Assembly: GCA_012295275.1 (NCBI GenBank)
Contig: CM022667.1
Span: 6,008,994 to 6,072,993 of the forward strand
Source of the DNA: Chrysomallon squamiferum
Lineage: Eukaryota; Mollusca; Gastropoda; Neomphalida; Peltospiridae
Direction of reading: 5' to 3'
DNA: 64,000 bases
Numbering within the stretch: the first letter of the stretch is position 1; the number at the start of each line of letters is the position of its first letter. The notes below the pieces were generated by a model. It did no database searches. It saw only the letters and a program-made list of their open reading frames with translations, and had not been told where the DNA came from. The position numbers and the translations under genes were made by a program. Shown in pieces: positions 1 to 12,789 of the stretch.

Positions 1-25
1 ACTCGATGATCAAGCCTTGGTGAAC
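1..25 (-). CDS. Gene A exon 6 (partial): start of epsilon I-set Ig domain
   Basis: The first 25 nt of the exon after acceptor TACAG at 27-26. Reads GSPRLDHR after joining to the phase-1 base of exon 5, matching the start of the epsilon exons at 13858, 24604 and 49160. The rest lies beyond the window edge. Confidence 0.7.
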
Positions 26-2985
26 CTGTAGAGAACAAATTATTGTTATTGAGACGAGAAGAGAAAAAAAGTAAAATAATAATAATGATAGAAATAATGT
101 TCTTTAATGACATACATGTAACATTAAGCTGCACACTTTGACTGACATCAGACTTGATGTTGTTTCCTGCTTCACAAGTGTAAAATCCTGTATCCAGACA
201 TCCAGCTTCATTTCAGCTGTACTCCACTGACTTGGAGTTTTTCACTTCACGTAGAATGTGTGAGTTGTTTAACAGTTTGATGTGAGATGCTGGATTACTG
301 TCAACTTCACATCTCAGAGACATAGGAGTCAGTTCATCAACTGTTATCTTTGCAGACTTTGAATTTAAAGTCAAAGATGTTATTGAAGTCTGATCTGGAA
401 CAAGTAAAAACACTGCAAAGTATTTTGTTAAACACATTTGAACATTAAGTAACGAATATTTTTGCACATTCAGTAGTTATAATCATTCATATTTGGTTGT
501 TAATAAATCATTAAATTGTTTCATATATAACATGATATGTTTAAAAACAATGTTAAAGTTCTCTTGAAAGCGTATGTATTTATTTTAAAAAGCAGAAAAC
601 AGTTTTACTTTTCACAGATTGTATTTCTGTGTTAAAAACCAAATCAGTGCTTTAAAGGAGTCTCTGAATTCAGGTGGCATTCTTGATGTTTTAACTCTAA
701 ACACCAGTGTTGAATTTTAGCAGATTCAGAAGTATGTGGATGTCACACAGTGAAGCAAATTTGAAAGAAAAATAATCAACTAATTGAAATTAATCATGTT
801 CATAAAAAACAAAAAAATGAAGTCCTTGAAGGAAAAGCATATGCAGTTAATGAATTGATGAAGAATGTTCTAGAGACAATGTAGTTAGAAACAGAGTCTA
901 CAAGATAACAACTGAAATTCTCCTGTGTAATGTCAGACTGAAATAGAAAAATAAAAATATAAACATCATGTAAACACAATCTGAAAATAATTGTTTATGT
1001 ATGTATGTATGTATGTATATATGTATGTACGTACGCATGCATTGTTGGCTGTTTATACAGCCTGAAATAAAGCATAAGTCACTTTTAAGTTATTTACATT
1101 TAACAGTGATTAGCATATAGTAAATTTAAATCATCGACTGTTATCTTTAAAGACTGAGTCTAAAGTCAAAGATATTAATAAACCATGATCTGTAAGAAAT
1201 AAACAATTACTGAAAATAAAAAATGTGTTTGATAGACAATTCTGGTAAAACACGTTTTACAAGTCTCCAACAGTTGAACTGATTTATTTTGAGGAAGAAC
1301 TACTAAGCTAACAGGATGACGTCTGAATTTAAAAATTGTTATAAGTTCCTGTTTGGTATTTTTCTTTCTTCCTCTATTTTTCTTCTCTTTTTTTTTCTTT
1401 TTAATATAACAAGTCTATATTTATTTATTCATTCATTTATTTATTTATTAAATTATCTATGTTTTGAAATAGGTAAACTGAACATTATTACCCTTGCATA
1501 TCTCGGATAATATAAGAACTCTAAAATCAGTAAAAATATTATAAATGTGTTTTGACAAAACTTTTAGAATTGAAACTTTTGTCACCATTTTCCTGTCTAT
1601 ATGTTTCTTTTTTCCCCCTTTTTCTCCTTCGTTTTCTTCTTTTTAACTTGTATATATATATATTCTTATACATATATATTCTTTTTCTTTTAATAAGCTT
1701 TACCTCTTTCTTTAATTTTGAGTTTTTAATGTGTATAAAATACAGTATATTTATTCAAGAACATCATTCATGTCATTATTTATTTCTATCTTTGTTAAAC
1801 AGATATTAATGTTCAAGTACAAATCCTTTTTGAAAATCAAATTATCTATGTTTACTTACACTGAACATCCAAGATAACAGTTTTGTTGTTTGACTTGTTT
1901 GTGTTTACATTGGTGACAATACACACACAGACTCCAGCCTCTGTTATGTGTATTTGTGTAAAAGAAAGTACAGCATCGTTTATTTCCTTTGTCTGACACT
2001 TCCACTTGTAAGAGCAGAGTTCATCACAGTCTGCCTCACACAAAACAGCCACGTTTTTACCTTCTACTACCTGTACTGGTGAACTTCTGTTCAGTTTAAC
2101 GTTTTCTGGACCAACTGAAAATGAAAATAAATCATTTGGTTTGCTTTTTTCTTATATGATAATAGTAATAGTGCAAATAATAATAAAAATAAATAAATAA
2201 AATAATTGTGCTTTCTCTCTATGTTAAATTAATAAATAAAATAAAAAAACAAAAATAGTCTAAATTTTATAATACTTATTACTAATTCTTTCACACGCAC
2301 ACATACATACACATACCGAAAATGTACCTTTAAATTATTAATAAAACATGTGTTTAATAGTTCTTTCATTCTTCATATTTTTACTGTTTGAAATAAATGA
2401 TTAAAATATGATAATTTGCAAGAAAAAATGTTAAAATGTACAATTGTTCAAAAATGCCAATTTAGTTCAAATTACTTGTTTAAAATACTGAAACTAATCT
2501 TTGTTTTATACATACATACATACATGCATATATACATATATAAAACAGTATTTTATTGATTTATTCTGCAGATTTATCACACTGCTAATAGTAGCTAATA
2601 ATACAAAGATAATTAACAATTTAGCACTGACAATAATAATTTAAAATAATTTGAAAACATAAAAAATTCATTTAGATCAGTTATAAATAAATAAATTTCT
2701 AAGATTATTTTAAAATTAAACTCACAGTGTACTTTGAGAATGAAACTTTTACTGTTAGTCACAGTACATGTGTACTTCTGTCCTGTCTGGTTTCTTCTCA
2801 CATTTGTAACACTGATCTCAGACCCTGACTCAGTCTGTTGATTGTTAAGAGACCAGGAAAACAAACATGGCGGCTTGCAGACAGCAACACAATTTACATT
2901 CAAATCATCTCCTTCGTCAACATTTCCTGGTAAACTGAACCTAACACTATCTGGCCCACCTGAAAAAATAAATAATAACAACAAA

Positions 2986-3036
<51 letters not shown>

Positions 3037-3283
3037 CATAACATAACATAACATAACATAACATAACATAACATAACATAAACAATAAATATAAGTATGC
3101 ACATTGAATAGGACACAACTTGCCCATCTGAAACAATATTATAAATTACAATATTATAAATTACTTGTCACTCCATGTCATCTAAGCAATTAAAGTGAAT
3201 ATTGTGAAGTCAGAACAGTATTTCATGCGGAAAGTTTATATATATATATAAAATGTGTTTAATAATAATAATAATAATAATAA

Positions 3284-3314
<31 letters not shown>

Positions 3315-4369
3315 AAGAAGAAGAAGAAGAAGAAGAAGAAGAAGAAGAAATAAAAAGAAATAAAATACACTATAAAATAAACATAAAATAAACACATAAT
3401 AAACACATAAATATGAATAAAACCAGTGAATTTATTTTAGAGTTTCTTGGTATTTATTTTGTAATGAATTTTTCCATCCTTTCAGGTTAGACAAGATTTG
3501 GGCCCAATCTAAATGATTATAAAAGGTTAGAGAACACCAGACATGTACACAGTTAATTATTTCTGTGGTATAAAAAAAATATAATCCAAATAATACAAGA
3601 ATGTTTAATATATATTACATATTATATATAAGGTATACCTATTTTTTCAATTATTTTAATTTTTGATTCCAGAAATGCAGTTATATAAATTAATTATGAT
3701 TTAAACAAATCCTAAGTAAAATATGAATACTTTTTATTTTATTACTATAAATAACATCTTTCTTATAAAAATGTAATTATTTACTTACTGCTCATTTCTA
3801 ATCTCAGTGGTTTACTGGACATTCTAGCAGTGTTCAGTTGACAAAACCAGTCTGTGACATCCTGATCTGAAGCTTTGTTAATTGTCAGAGAATACTTCTT
3901 AATGGTTGACAGGCTGCTGTTTGTCCCATCTCCACACTCTACAGAATAACTCTGACTGTCAGCTGGAGGATTAAACACAGAAAACTGATCTAGTTTCTGT
4001 CTGAGTAAAGCAAAACTCACACTGAAACCATCTTTATAAAATATTATTAAGTCATCAAGATTTTCAGCACCTGACACTGTACAAGTCAGAGTAAACTGTT
4101 TCTCTTTGACTAAATGAGACGAAGATCCAGACAAAGTCAGTGAAACACAATCTGTAAAATAAAAGATAAAATCTTTGTTTTCAGTATATCTGTTTCTTCT
4201 AGGTTTCTCAGGTTTTTTTCTTCTTCTTCTTCTTTTTCTTCTTCTTCTTTTTAATAACATTATTATTCAATTTTTAAGTTGGAAACTATTTAGTATCTAG
4301 TTATTTCACAAAACAAGTATTTAGAGAGAGTTGTTCATATACAATATTTCATTACCCTAAATTCAATTA

Positions 4370-4422
<53 letters not shown>

Positions 4423-5675
4423 CAATAACAATAACAATAATAATAATAATAATAATAACACCTCTTTTATGTCTGAAATGAACACATTTCTAGAATGACA
4501 ACTGCATCAAGTAGAAAATATATTACAGAGATATATGATAGAGTTCAGTATGTGCACTTTGATCAGGTAGCAAATATACTTTTGTTACAGTACTTCACAA
4601 TGCCAAATAATTTTAGATAGTTAGCTATCGTCATGCATAAACTTTGAACAAATGCAGAGCAATGATATTAGAGAAAGCTGGTGCTTGTTTGTCAACGGAA
4701 AGAGGTTTTTTGTTTTGTCTTTTTCCTCTTATATATCCGTTTGAAGAACTTCAATATCTGTAACAATGGAAGTTCCGGTAAATGGGGTTTGAGGTTTGTA
4801 TGTTAAATAATTAATAAAACTTTCATTAAAACAAGCATTTTTCTATGAATTTACTAACAAAATTAATTTTATCTACAGGATATGTGTTCTCGTGGGAAAT
4901 TGATACTTATTAATATATTACAGTGTAATCTGTTTTATTTTTAAACAAGTCTGAAATTTTGCTATTGTTTAGTTTTATAGAAAAGAGTGAACACAGGATT
5001 CAGAAACAGTAAAACTGAAACGTGACTACTTTGTGTTGTATCCTCCCATCCCACTTGTCACACATCTTACAACAACACAGCTGAGTGAACTCCTAACTAC
5101 CTGAGTGAACTCCTAACTACCTAGAAAATAGCAATGAACTCCCGTCTGTTAAGACAGAAGAACAGAATCTGTATTCTTAACCATTTATTATAATATAGTC
5201 AGCCACATAACATATTAGTGGTATGAATTATTAAATCATATTTTGTAAATATAAGAAAGACACATCTAGCACTAGGATGTATATCAATATATACAAAGTT
5301 CAGTTGTTACATTAATGTTACAGAGGTTTGATTAGTTAGATCCTAAGCTGAGTGTGGGAGATAACTCTTTCTACTGCCTGTCAGTATATTTATCCCTAGA
5401 CTCTATACAGACATAAGAAAATAGTAATTAAACTGATTCCTGTAATATCATTAAAAGATTCTTTGATTAAATTATTATAAATATTTTAGCACATAACACA
5501 TTTGAGAGAGTTAAAATGAAATAATAAGAAAATATTTGTTATTAAAGTTATTAAAGACTAAAGATCAAAAGTGTATCAGAAATGGGCTATATTTCTATGA
5601 ATATTTGCTAAGTAAGAATAAAGAAATTATCATCGGTGACTAATAATATTATTTATTTATTTACGTATGTTATTT

Positions 5676-5750
<75 letters not shown>

Positions 5751-6297
5751 TGTTGTTATTTTCTTGTTGTTATTATTACGTTAATGATGATGATGAAAAA
5801 ACTAAAATGTGACCAAAATTACGCTTGATCAGTAATGGATGTTGTTTAAGTATGATCAGTTGAGTAGGCTTAAACAACATCCGTGACTCAAAATTAATAA
5901 AAGTATCTAAACTGCAATCAAAGAGGAACACTGGTCTGAGTACGTCACATGAATCAGATTTTAATTTTTACTTTTCAGAGAAATATCTTTTAATCACAAA
6001 TATGAGGCCGATAATTGATAGTTTTTATTTAAATGTCAAAAATGTATCAGATTCATATGTTTCAGTATAACTCTATTCACTAAAACATTAACAAACATAA
6101 AATTAAAATAAGTAAAAGGAGGTAGCTATCGTGAGTCAGAATAAAAGTAAAATACTTTTCACAGTTGATAGGCAATCAAGATTGAGCTTCAAGTAGATTT
6201 TTACAGTTTCTGTAAATTTACCTGAAAACACAACACTGTTCAAGAAGAACACGACTAAAATCAGTTTCTTATCGACAGCAGAAAATATCGCAGACAT
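1..6297 (-). CDS. Gene A: Ig-superfamily receptor, 5' part (3' part lies outside the window)
   Basis: Minus-strand multi-exon gene. Exons in transcript order: 6297-6222 (signal peptide), 4151-3789 (alpha Ig), 2959-2726 (beta Ig), 2114-1860 (gamma Ig), 394-116 (delta Ig) and 25-1 (start of epsilon I-set). All junctions are GT..AG and phase 1, and the reading frame joins across them. Paralogues B-D suggest an FN3 exon, a transmembrane exon and a cytoplasmic tail further left. It is probably a cell-surface recognition or adhesion receptor; ligand unknown. Oddities: a TGA stop replaces a Trp codon in the delta exon (215-213), the beta exon lacks about 8 codons before its last strand, and the alpha exon has lost an extra Cys. 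It is either partly decayed or the delta exon is skipped, which keeps frame. The family assignment is firm; whether a full-length protein is made is open. Confidence 0.72.
116..394 (-). CDS. Gene A exon 5: delta Ig domain with in-frame TGA
   Basis: 279 nt, phase 1-1, with intact acceptor (396-395) and donor (GTATGT from 115). Reads LRCEVDSNP (strand B) to FYTCEAGNN (strand F). At 215-213 the codon that is Trp in genes B and D (EYSWNEAG) is TGA. Apart from this codon the exon is open and well conserved. The same change occurs in gene C. Confidence 0.78.
1131..1189 (-). pseudogene. Relic of the 5' end of a delta Ig exon
   Basis: About 60 nt in the gamma-delta intron of gene A matches the acceptor and first part of a delta exon (compare 394-335 and 14777-14715), including the CAGATCATGG-like acceptor region and the run encoding SLTLxSK. 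It is frame-broken and is followed by no delta sequence. It marks a second, lost delta exon. Confidence 0.6.
1860..2114 (-). CDS. Gene A exon 4: gamma Ig domain
   Basis: 255 nt, phase 1-1. It reads GPENVKLN..., with CEADCDELCSYKWKC carrying the triple-Cys B-C signature and VCVCIVTN at strand F. Donor GTAAGT at 1859; acceptor at 2116-2115. Closely matches the gamma exons of genes C (27230-27484) and D (51797-52051). Confidence 0.8.
2726..2959 (-). CDS. Gene A exon 3: beta Ig domain with internal 24-nt deletion
   Basis: 234 nt, phase 1-1, against 255 nt in other beta exons. The B-C region has the characteristic extra cysteines (CVAVCKPPC) before FSWSL, and strand F is YTCTVTN. The residues RVSAKSLT seen after TVTN in the C and D copies are missing, shortening the F-G hairpin without breaking frame. 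Confidence 0.82.
2981..3080. repeat. (TAAA)n and (AACAT)n microsatellites
   Basis: An AAAT-type tetranucleotide run passes into an AACAT pentanucleotide run in the alpha-beta intron of gene A. Open frames through it are artefacts of repeat composition. Confidence 0.8.
3260..3350. repeat. (AAT)n(GAA)n compound microsatellite
   Basis: A trinucleotide AAT run changes to a GAA run of about 60 bp in the alpha-beta intron of gene A. Confidence 0.8.
3789..4151 (-). CDS. Gene A exon 2: alpha (V-like) Ig domain
   Basis: 363 nt, phase 1-1. Core cysteines lie in LTCTVSG (strand B) and DWFCQLN (strand F, preceded by SDQDVTD). Other alpha copies carry an extra Cys pair (DQC and VEC); here the first is Phe (LDQFSVF) while VEC is retained, leaving an unpaired Cys. 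Acceptor CAG at 4153-4152; donor GTAAGT at 3788. Confidence 0.82.
5083..5122. repeat. 20-bp minisatellite, two units
   Basis: Two exact copies of GAGTGAACTCCTAACTACCT in intron 1 of gene A. The duplicate locus at 59446-59620 holds about nine units. Confidence 0.8.
5676..5747. repeat. (AAT)n/(ATT)n palindromic microsatellite
   Basis: An AAT run is followed directly by a longer ATT run, so the two halves are complementary and could fold back. In intron 1 of gene A; the gene D counterpart is much shorter (about 60174-60190). Confidence 0.75.
5837..5882. repeat. Perfect 14-bp inverted repeat (hairpin) in gene A intron 1
   Basis: GGATGTTGTTTAAG and CTTAAACAACATCC flank an 18-nt loop. It is kept, with one arm mismatch, at 60281-60328 in gene D intron 1. 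Function unknown. Confidence 0.65.
6222..6297 (-). CDS. Gene A exon 1: signal peptide
   Basis: ATG at 6297-6295, 76 nt, giving a 25-residue leader starting MSAIFSAVDKK followed by a hydrophobic run (LILVVFF), then a GTAAAT donor. It ends in phase 1. The same leader, with two changes, opens gene D. This start is chosen because it is the only ATG before the hydrophobic core with an intact donor and matches the paralogues. Confidence 0.82.
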
Positions 6298-6377
6298 AAT
6301 TTATTAACTGTAAACACTGACAATATTTCAGATTAAAAATCCCGTTCTAAGAAGAATCGACGCTTTTGCTTGCAGTT

Positions 6378-6387
6378 CACTTCCTGG
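6378..6387 (-). promoter_or_regulatory. Candidate ETS-type site in the gene A promoter
   Basis: The minus strand reads CCAGGAAGTG, a match to the ETS/PU.1-like consensus with a GGAA core. It lies 81 nt upstream of the gene A ATG. The same ten bases lie 87 nt upstream in gene C and 81 nt upstream in gene D. Function is inferred. Confidence 0.45.
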
Positions 6388-8199
6388 TTTGTTTCTGTCA
6401 ACAATGCATACTTTTATCCTGATTTAGTTAATGCAATAACATTCCATTTTATATCTGAATTAAAGTTACAGTATTATAGTGACTAAATACAAGCAAATCC
6501 TAGTTTCGATGTTTTATTACAATTATTAGCGATCATTTGATACCACAGGCTAACTCACAGCGAACTTCCACTAAGTTTACAGTATTGAATATAAACTCTA
6601 AAACGAGGCTACGTCCTACCTCTGCTGTGGGTGGGTACAAAGGGTTATGTCCCGGGTGAGTGAGTGCTAAGCAGAGCGAGCTGTTGTGAAGCACGTCTGG
6701 GTGAGGCAGGCTGTTTAACAAAGACATGAAATATGTAAACTTGTATAAATTGTCCTGAAGTTAGTTCTAAGTCCCCGTACTCCTTAATCGCCTTAGAAGT
6801 AGAGTGACAGGTGTGTGCAATCAAACGTTTAGAACGAACTAATTCTGTAACACAGTTATTAGCGCTAAGAATATGTTTCACAGGTTATATTGGGACTGTT
6901 ACAAAGTTTCATGCAAATGGAGAATACTTGTTTATGTTTTGCTTGTTTATTTATTTATTTATTTTAATTTTATTGTGCTTGGTAGTTATGTAATTTAGGT
7001 ATCATTAAGCAGCAAGAAAATACAGGAATGTATAATTTAGTTAAACACAAAGACAACTTTTAAACTTTTTGATTAATTACTGAGTAAACCTGTTGGAAAT
7101 TAGTACTGATATCAGCCAATTTATACCGTAAAAATTCTGTTTTTACGGTTAAAGAAATTATTACAGACACTGTAAAATAATAAATTCCGCCTGACTTTCA
7201 TACTCTATCTAACAGCGAAACTTTTTACCTAAAATTAAAAATAATGATCCACTATTGTTCGAAATTGTAATGATGGAAGTAAGAGGCGAAACAATTTTAA
7301 CTGAAGGTAAATGATTTAATTCCAATTATAATGAGTATTCTAGCAAACAAAAATATAATATTAGCAGTAAGTGTTGTTTTTTGTTGTTGTTTTTTTTTTT
7401 TTTTTACTTATTGTTTGTTTTGTTTCGTGTTTTGTTGTTGTTGTTGTTTGTCAACAACTATTAGGACATGTTCACAACGTTTTGTGATGATGCAGAATGG
7501 TTAGAATAGAAATTAACACACCACGGAGAACAAGAAAGATATTTACTTTTTAATTTCTTTTTACATTTTACAAATTAAAACAAAACAAAATGGGTACAAA
7601 GTAAACAGTTAAGTTTGGAGGGGTATTCGGTTGTCTGAAATTTTAATATTCAGATCTTGCTTTTATGTGGTAAACTTTACATACAAAAAAAAAAAGAATT
7701 AGATTTAGAGGTAAAGTGTTAAACAAATTTACAAAATATCGTTTACTGTTTCTCTCATATATTAAACAACACTGATAATACATTTTATTACTTTACAATT
7801 TGATTATCATTTCGATATTCAGAGAAGAAAGGATTCTAGTGAATTTTAGCATTGAATTAATTCAGTTGACCGCGTTAATTGATTATTTCGTGTAATTCCA
7901 GGTTAGTAAAAAGTTTGACAAAGCTAAATTTCGCTCCGGTTTTTGAATTTCTACCAGAAGCAGAGTAACATATCGTACTAAAATAAAAATATGTTTATCT
8001 AAATTTAAAACACACGAGAAATTCAACAACCTTATACACAAATATCATCCCAACAAATGTCTAACAAAACATTTCTAGCAGCAAATTCATTGTATTTGCG
8101 CTGTAACTAGTTCATTTGCAGAAACCCATTGTCTACAGCCTTTAACATTTTCATAAAATATATATTACTCAAATCCAGCAGCTACTTGCTTGCAACATA

Positions 8200-8380
8200 T
8201 TATTATTATTATTAGTAGTAGTAATAGTAGTAGTAATAGTAGTGTAGTAGTAGTAGTAGTGGTAGTAGTAGTAGTAGTAGTTGTTGTAGTAGTAGTAGTA
8301 GTAGTAGTTGTTGTAGTAATAGTAGTGTAGTAGTAGTAGTAGTGGTAGTAGTAGTAGTAGTAGTAGTTGTAGTAGTAGTA
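8200..8380. repeat. (TAG)n-type trinucleotide repeat
   Basis: About 180 bp of ATT/TAG/TTG trinucleotides containing a larger internal duplication. The related tract is at 62537-62695. Confidence 0.85.
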
Positions 8381-9399
8381 AAGTGTGGGCGCTGTTGCTA
8401 GACGAGTTCTCTAGTTCTGCTTTGGATGCTGGGATCTTCCTGACCGCTCATTCTTGACCCAAGTGCACTGATTTTACACCTGACACAATTCTTGTTCTCA
8501 TCTCCCGTACCTTGCTGATCAGACAGACAGACAGACAGAATAAAATGTAACGTGCTAATTAGACAGACAGACAGACAGAACAAAAGCCAGGGGAGTGTGT
8601 ACGTTGATGATCTGTATTTCAAGTCTTTTACACAACTTTTCAACTTCCTTAGTTGACACATTTCTCTCTGATTCTATGGTCATGACTATGTGAAGGCAGA
8701 TCGTTTTCTTCTCATTCTTCACAATGATATTGTATGTAGACGTACTTAGTTAATGCTCCGATTGCCCATAAAAGGAAAACTTTGTGATTTGAAAATAACA
8801 ATAATACAGAAGAAAATCTGGGAAAACTGAGTTAATCTTTTGAAACATACATATTAAATACTTTACACATTTAATCTGCTACCTTAGTTAATACTGAGAA
8901 ACTCAGATATAGTGAACACTCGTTTCATCGGTCGTGAGAAAAATGATGTCATCAAATGACACGCATCATGTCGGAAAACACTGCTCTACTCTGATCAGTG
9001 ACACATTACCGTTGTTTGATATGATTCAATAAAAACAAAAACAAAAATGAGGTAACAACTTGTGATATATTTATTGTTATCTTATTATTTTGTTATTATT
9101 ATTATCAAGTACATTAGTTTTTTTGTGAAAGAATTATTATATGAATAAATTTAAAATAAATTCAATGAGTCATGTTACATACCAACCTTTCTTTCAATTA
9201 AAATAATAATATTGAAATTTGGTTCATTATTCTAACTGAAATGGTATGATTATGATCTGCACGATACGATACAGTTTGATTAGAAACAGTTCAAAGTTTA
9301 TCTGTCCGTATTGCATAATAATTATAATAATTATAATGATCGACTGAACTAAACAGATGTTATAAATATTCGGATTATTTTACGTTACGTCAGTTCAGA

Positions 9400-9691
9400 C
9401 AGCCTACTACTTAGTTACTTCAAAGTATAATATAGTACACAGAGTCATATACCAAGTATGTTGTACTAGTTTCACCTGTAATTATTATTAGATATCAGGT
9501 ATATCTATTATTTTTATTTTTAATATTACTGTTATTTTACATACTGTGTACTTGTTGTACATAAAGTCAAGTGTTGTAACAGCCTTGCCTGTAATTATTC
9601 TTAAACAGTAATACAGGTATATCTATTATTTTTAATATTACTGTTATTTTACATACTGTGCACTTGTTGTACATACATGTAGTAGCCTCAC
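9400..9691 (-). repeat. Three tandem copies of a 'V-exon head' unit (acceptor plus first ~60 nt of a V exon)
   Basis: Minus-strand units start at acceptors near 9692, 9589 and 9476, spaced about 103 and 113 bp. Each has TAATTACAG-like acceptor sequence and then DNA matching the first ~60 nt of the V exon of gene B (for example ACAACACTTGACT and TGTAAAATAAC). None continues into the full domain. The third is most decayed. Confidence 0.6.
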
Positions 9692-9765
9692 CTGTAATTA
9701 TTATTATTATTTTAAGTTTTTATTCGATTTATCTATTGAAACAGTTTTACATTTGAAGATTTTAC

Positions 9766-9825
9766 CTTTAACTACCTCACAAGTGAAATGAAGAGGATAA
9801 CTCCACTGAAAATGCTGATAACCAT
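9766..9825 (-). pseudogene. Relic signal-peptide exon of a gene B-type receptor
   Basis: Reads MVISIFSGVILFISLVR then a stop. It aligns with the gene B signal exon (19133-19073) but is 60 rather than 61 nt; one missing base in GTGAG(T)GTAGTT creates TAG and shifts frame. A GTAAAA donor remains. No full V exon follows, so this is the 5' end of a dead paralogue upstream of gene A. Confidence 0.65.
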
Positions 9826-11239
<1,414 letters not shown>

Positions 11240-11349
11240 TCAACCTGTGTCTTGTGAGTTTTCATAGACAGTGAGTACAGAATATGGTGAGTCTTTTCTA
11301 GCTTCCAGTGATGAGTAATTGTTTGTAGTGTCTGTGTTTCTGTCAGTAT
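11240..11349 (-). CDS. Gene B exon 11: terminal cytoplasmic exon
   Basis: 110 nt ending TGA at 11242-11240. Reads ...ARKDSPYSVLTVYENSQDTG. SPYSVL fits S/I/V/LxYxxI/V/L (ITIM); VYENS has a YxN motif. A weak GTTGAA donor overlaps the end, but terminal use is simpler and both B and C keep the stop. Confidence 0.7.
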
Positions 11350-12752
11350 CTGAAACATAATCTTGATTATACAGTTACACAGAATATAATTATACTAACA
11401 GTATAAAAAAGTAAAACAGGAAGTAACACAGTTTGTTCTCGCTGTACTTGAGATCACTAATAATATTTAAAATAATAACTTATATGTTGTGTTGTGTTAT
11501 TTTATTTTGTTTGTTTGTTTGTTGTTGCTTTTTTAATTCGGACAAATTACACTTCATAAGCAAATTAAAGACAATAAATGTTAATATAAAACATAAACAA
11601 TGTATACTTCTACTGATTATTTTCCTTTATTTCAAAAATATCAGCTAAATCATAAAAACAAATGAAGTGTAAACATTTATTATTATGATTTTTTTTTATT
11701 TTTTTTTTGTAGATTTACCACTTTATTCTTTACCACAATTCCTGATCAGATCCTTCATGTGTTAGTTATTTAATATTAGAACAATAAAATAAGACTTTGT
11801 ACTTTAGGTATGTCTCAGTTATTCTGAAAAAAAGACAGCAGACACACAGCATGTCTCTGATTTAACAGGCAGCATCACAGAAACTCTTTAATCTGTTACA
11901 CTTTTTATTTAGATACTGACCTTGACTTTGTTGAAGATCGTCATATAGAGGTGATTCCTGCACTCCAGTGTTAAACTGTCTGAAACAAACAAAATAGAGA
12001 ACTCAAGAATTACTGAATTTTGGTTTATTTAATCTATTTCACATCTGTGTGTATGTACGGGCATGAATACCTATGTGTGTATAGTTTTTCGTCCGTAATA
12101 AGTTATTTTCTTTTCCAAATACCCTTTTGACTAATTAGCATAATATGTATTGTTCAGTTAAAGGGAAAACGACTTACACATTGTGTTTCTATTACTTCCG
12201 CACATTTTCATAGCTTACCTTGATGTGTACGTGTTTTCACTCTTAGACTTTTCTAAAATAAAAATATTCAGAATATTAGAAATGCGAAATAACTCTTATT
12301 AATATTTGTTTATAAATGTTACTTCTTTGTTTTGACAAACAGAATTTATACTATTAAAAACGTTGAGAGAACGAAGCAAAGCACAGTATTCATTATTTGT
12401 AAAATAATGTTTTCAGTTTCCTTGTAAAGTTCACCTTTTCTCTTCCAGCAGAAAAAGAAAACGATTGCCCCAATGAAAAGTTCTATTCCCAGTACTATTC
12501 CAATTCCAATACCAATTCCTGTTCCTAGTAAACCGAAGTTTTCTTGCGAACATTCTGAAGATTAAATAAATGAAAAAGAACGTGTAAATATCCTATAAAA
12601 TATACAGCAAGTTGGTTTCAGATAATACATTTTTAATTTATCTGTCTATTAATCTGTGGTTGTGTGTGTGTGTGTATGTATGTATATGTATATATATATA
12701 TATAAACACACACACGCTCATATATATGTGTATATATATATGTTTATCTGTG

Positions 12753-12789
<37 letters not shown>

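Larger units (their letters stand above)
3789..9748. repeat. Segmental duplication, left copy (5' half of gene A and its upstream DNA)
   Basis: From the alpha exon through intron 1, the signal exon, the promoter and about 3.4 kb of upstream DNA, this block matches 58210-64000 nearly collinearly, including noncoding landmarks: the 20-bp minisatellite, an intronic hairpin, a CCCGGG-containing block near 6651, a (TAG)n tract and repeated V-exon heads. Differences are mostly small indels and repeat-length changes. Confidence 0.8.
6298..9765. other. Intergenic: gene A promoter and non-genic upstream DNA
   Basis: No coding exon seen. It holds the putative gene A promoter, a GC-richer block near 6590-6700 that is tandemly duplicated in the gene D counterpart, T-rich runs near 7390 and a long TAG-type microsatellite (8200-8380). 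All of it recurs at about 60745-64000. Short open frames here are not conserved as proteins between the two copies. Confidence 0.6.

Noticed and set aside
6533-6993. Overlapping frames in the less AT-rich block upstream of gene A
   Set aside because: The block is conserved with the gene D side as DNA, but frames differ by indels, so conservation is not protein-like.
8398-8661. 87-codon minus-strand frame upstream of gene A
   Set aside because: The duplicated counterpart near 62700-62960 does not keep it open as a protein; it spans a CAGA-type repeat.
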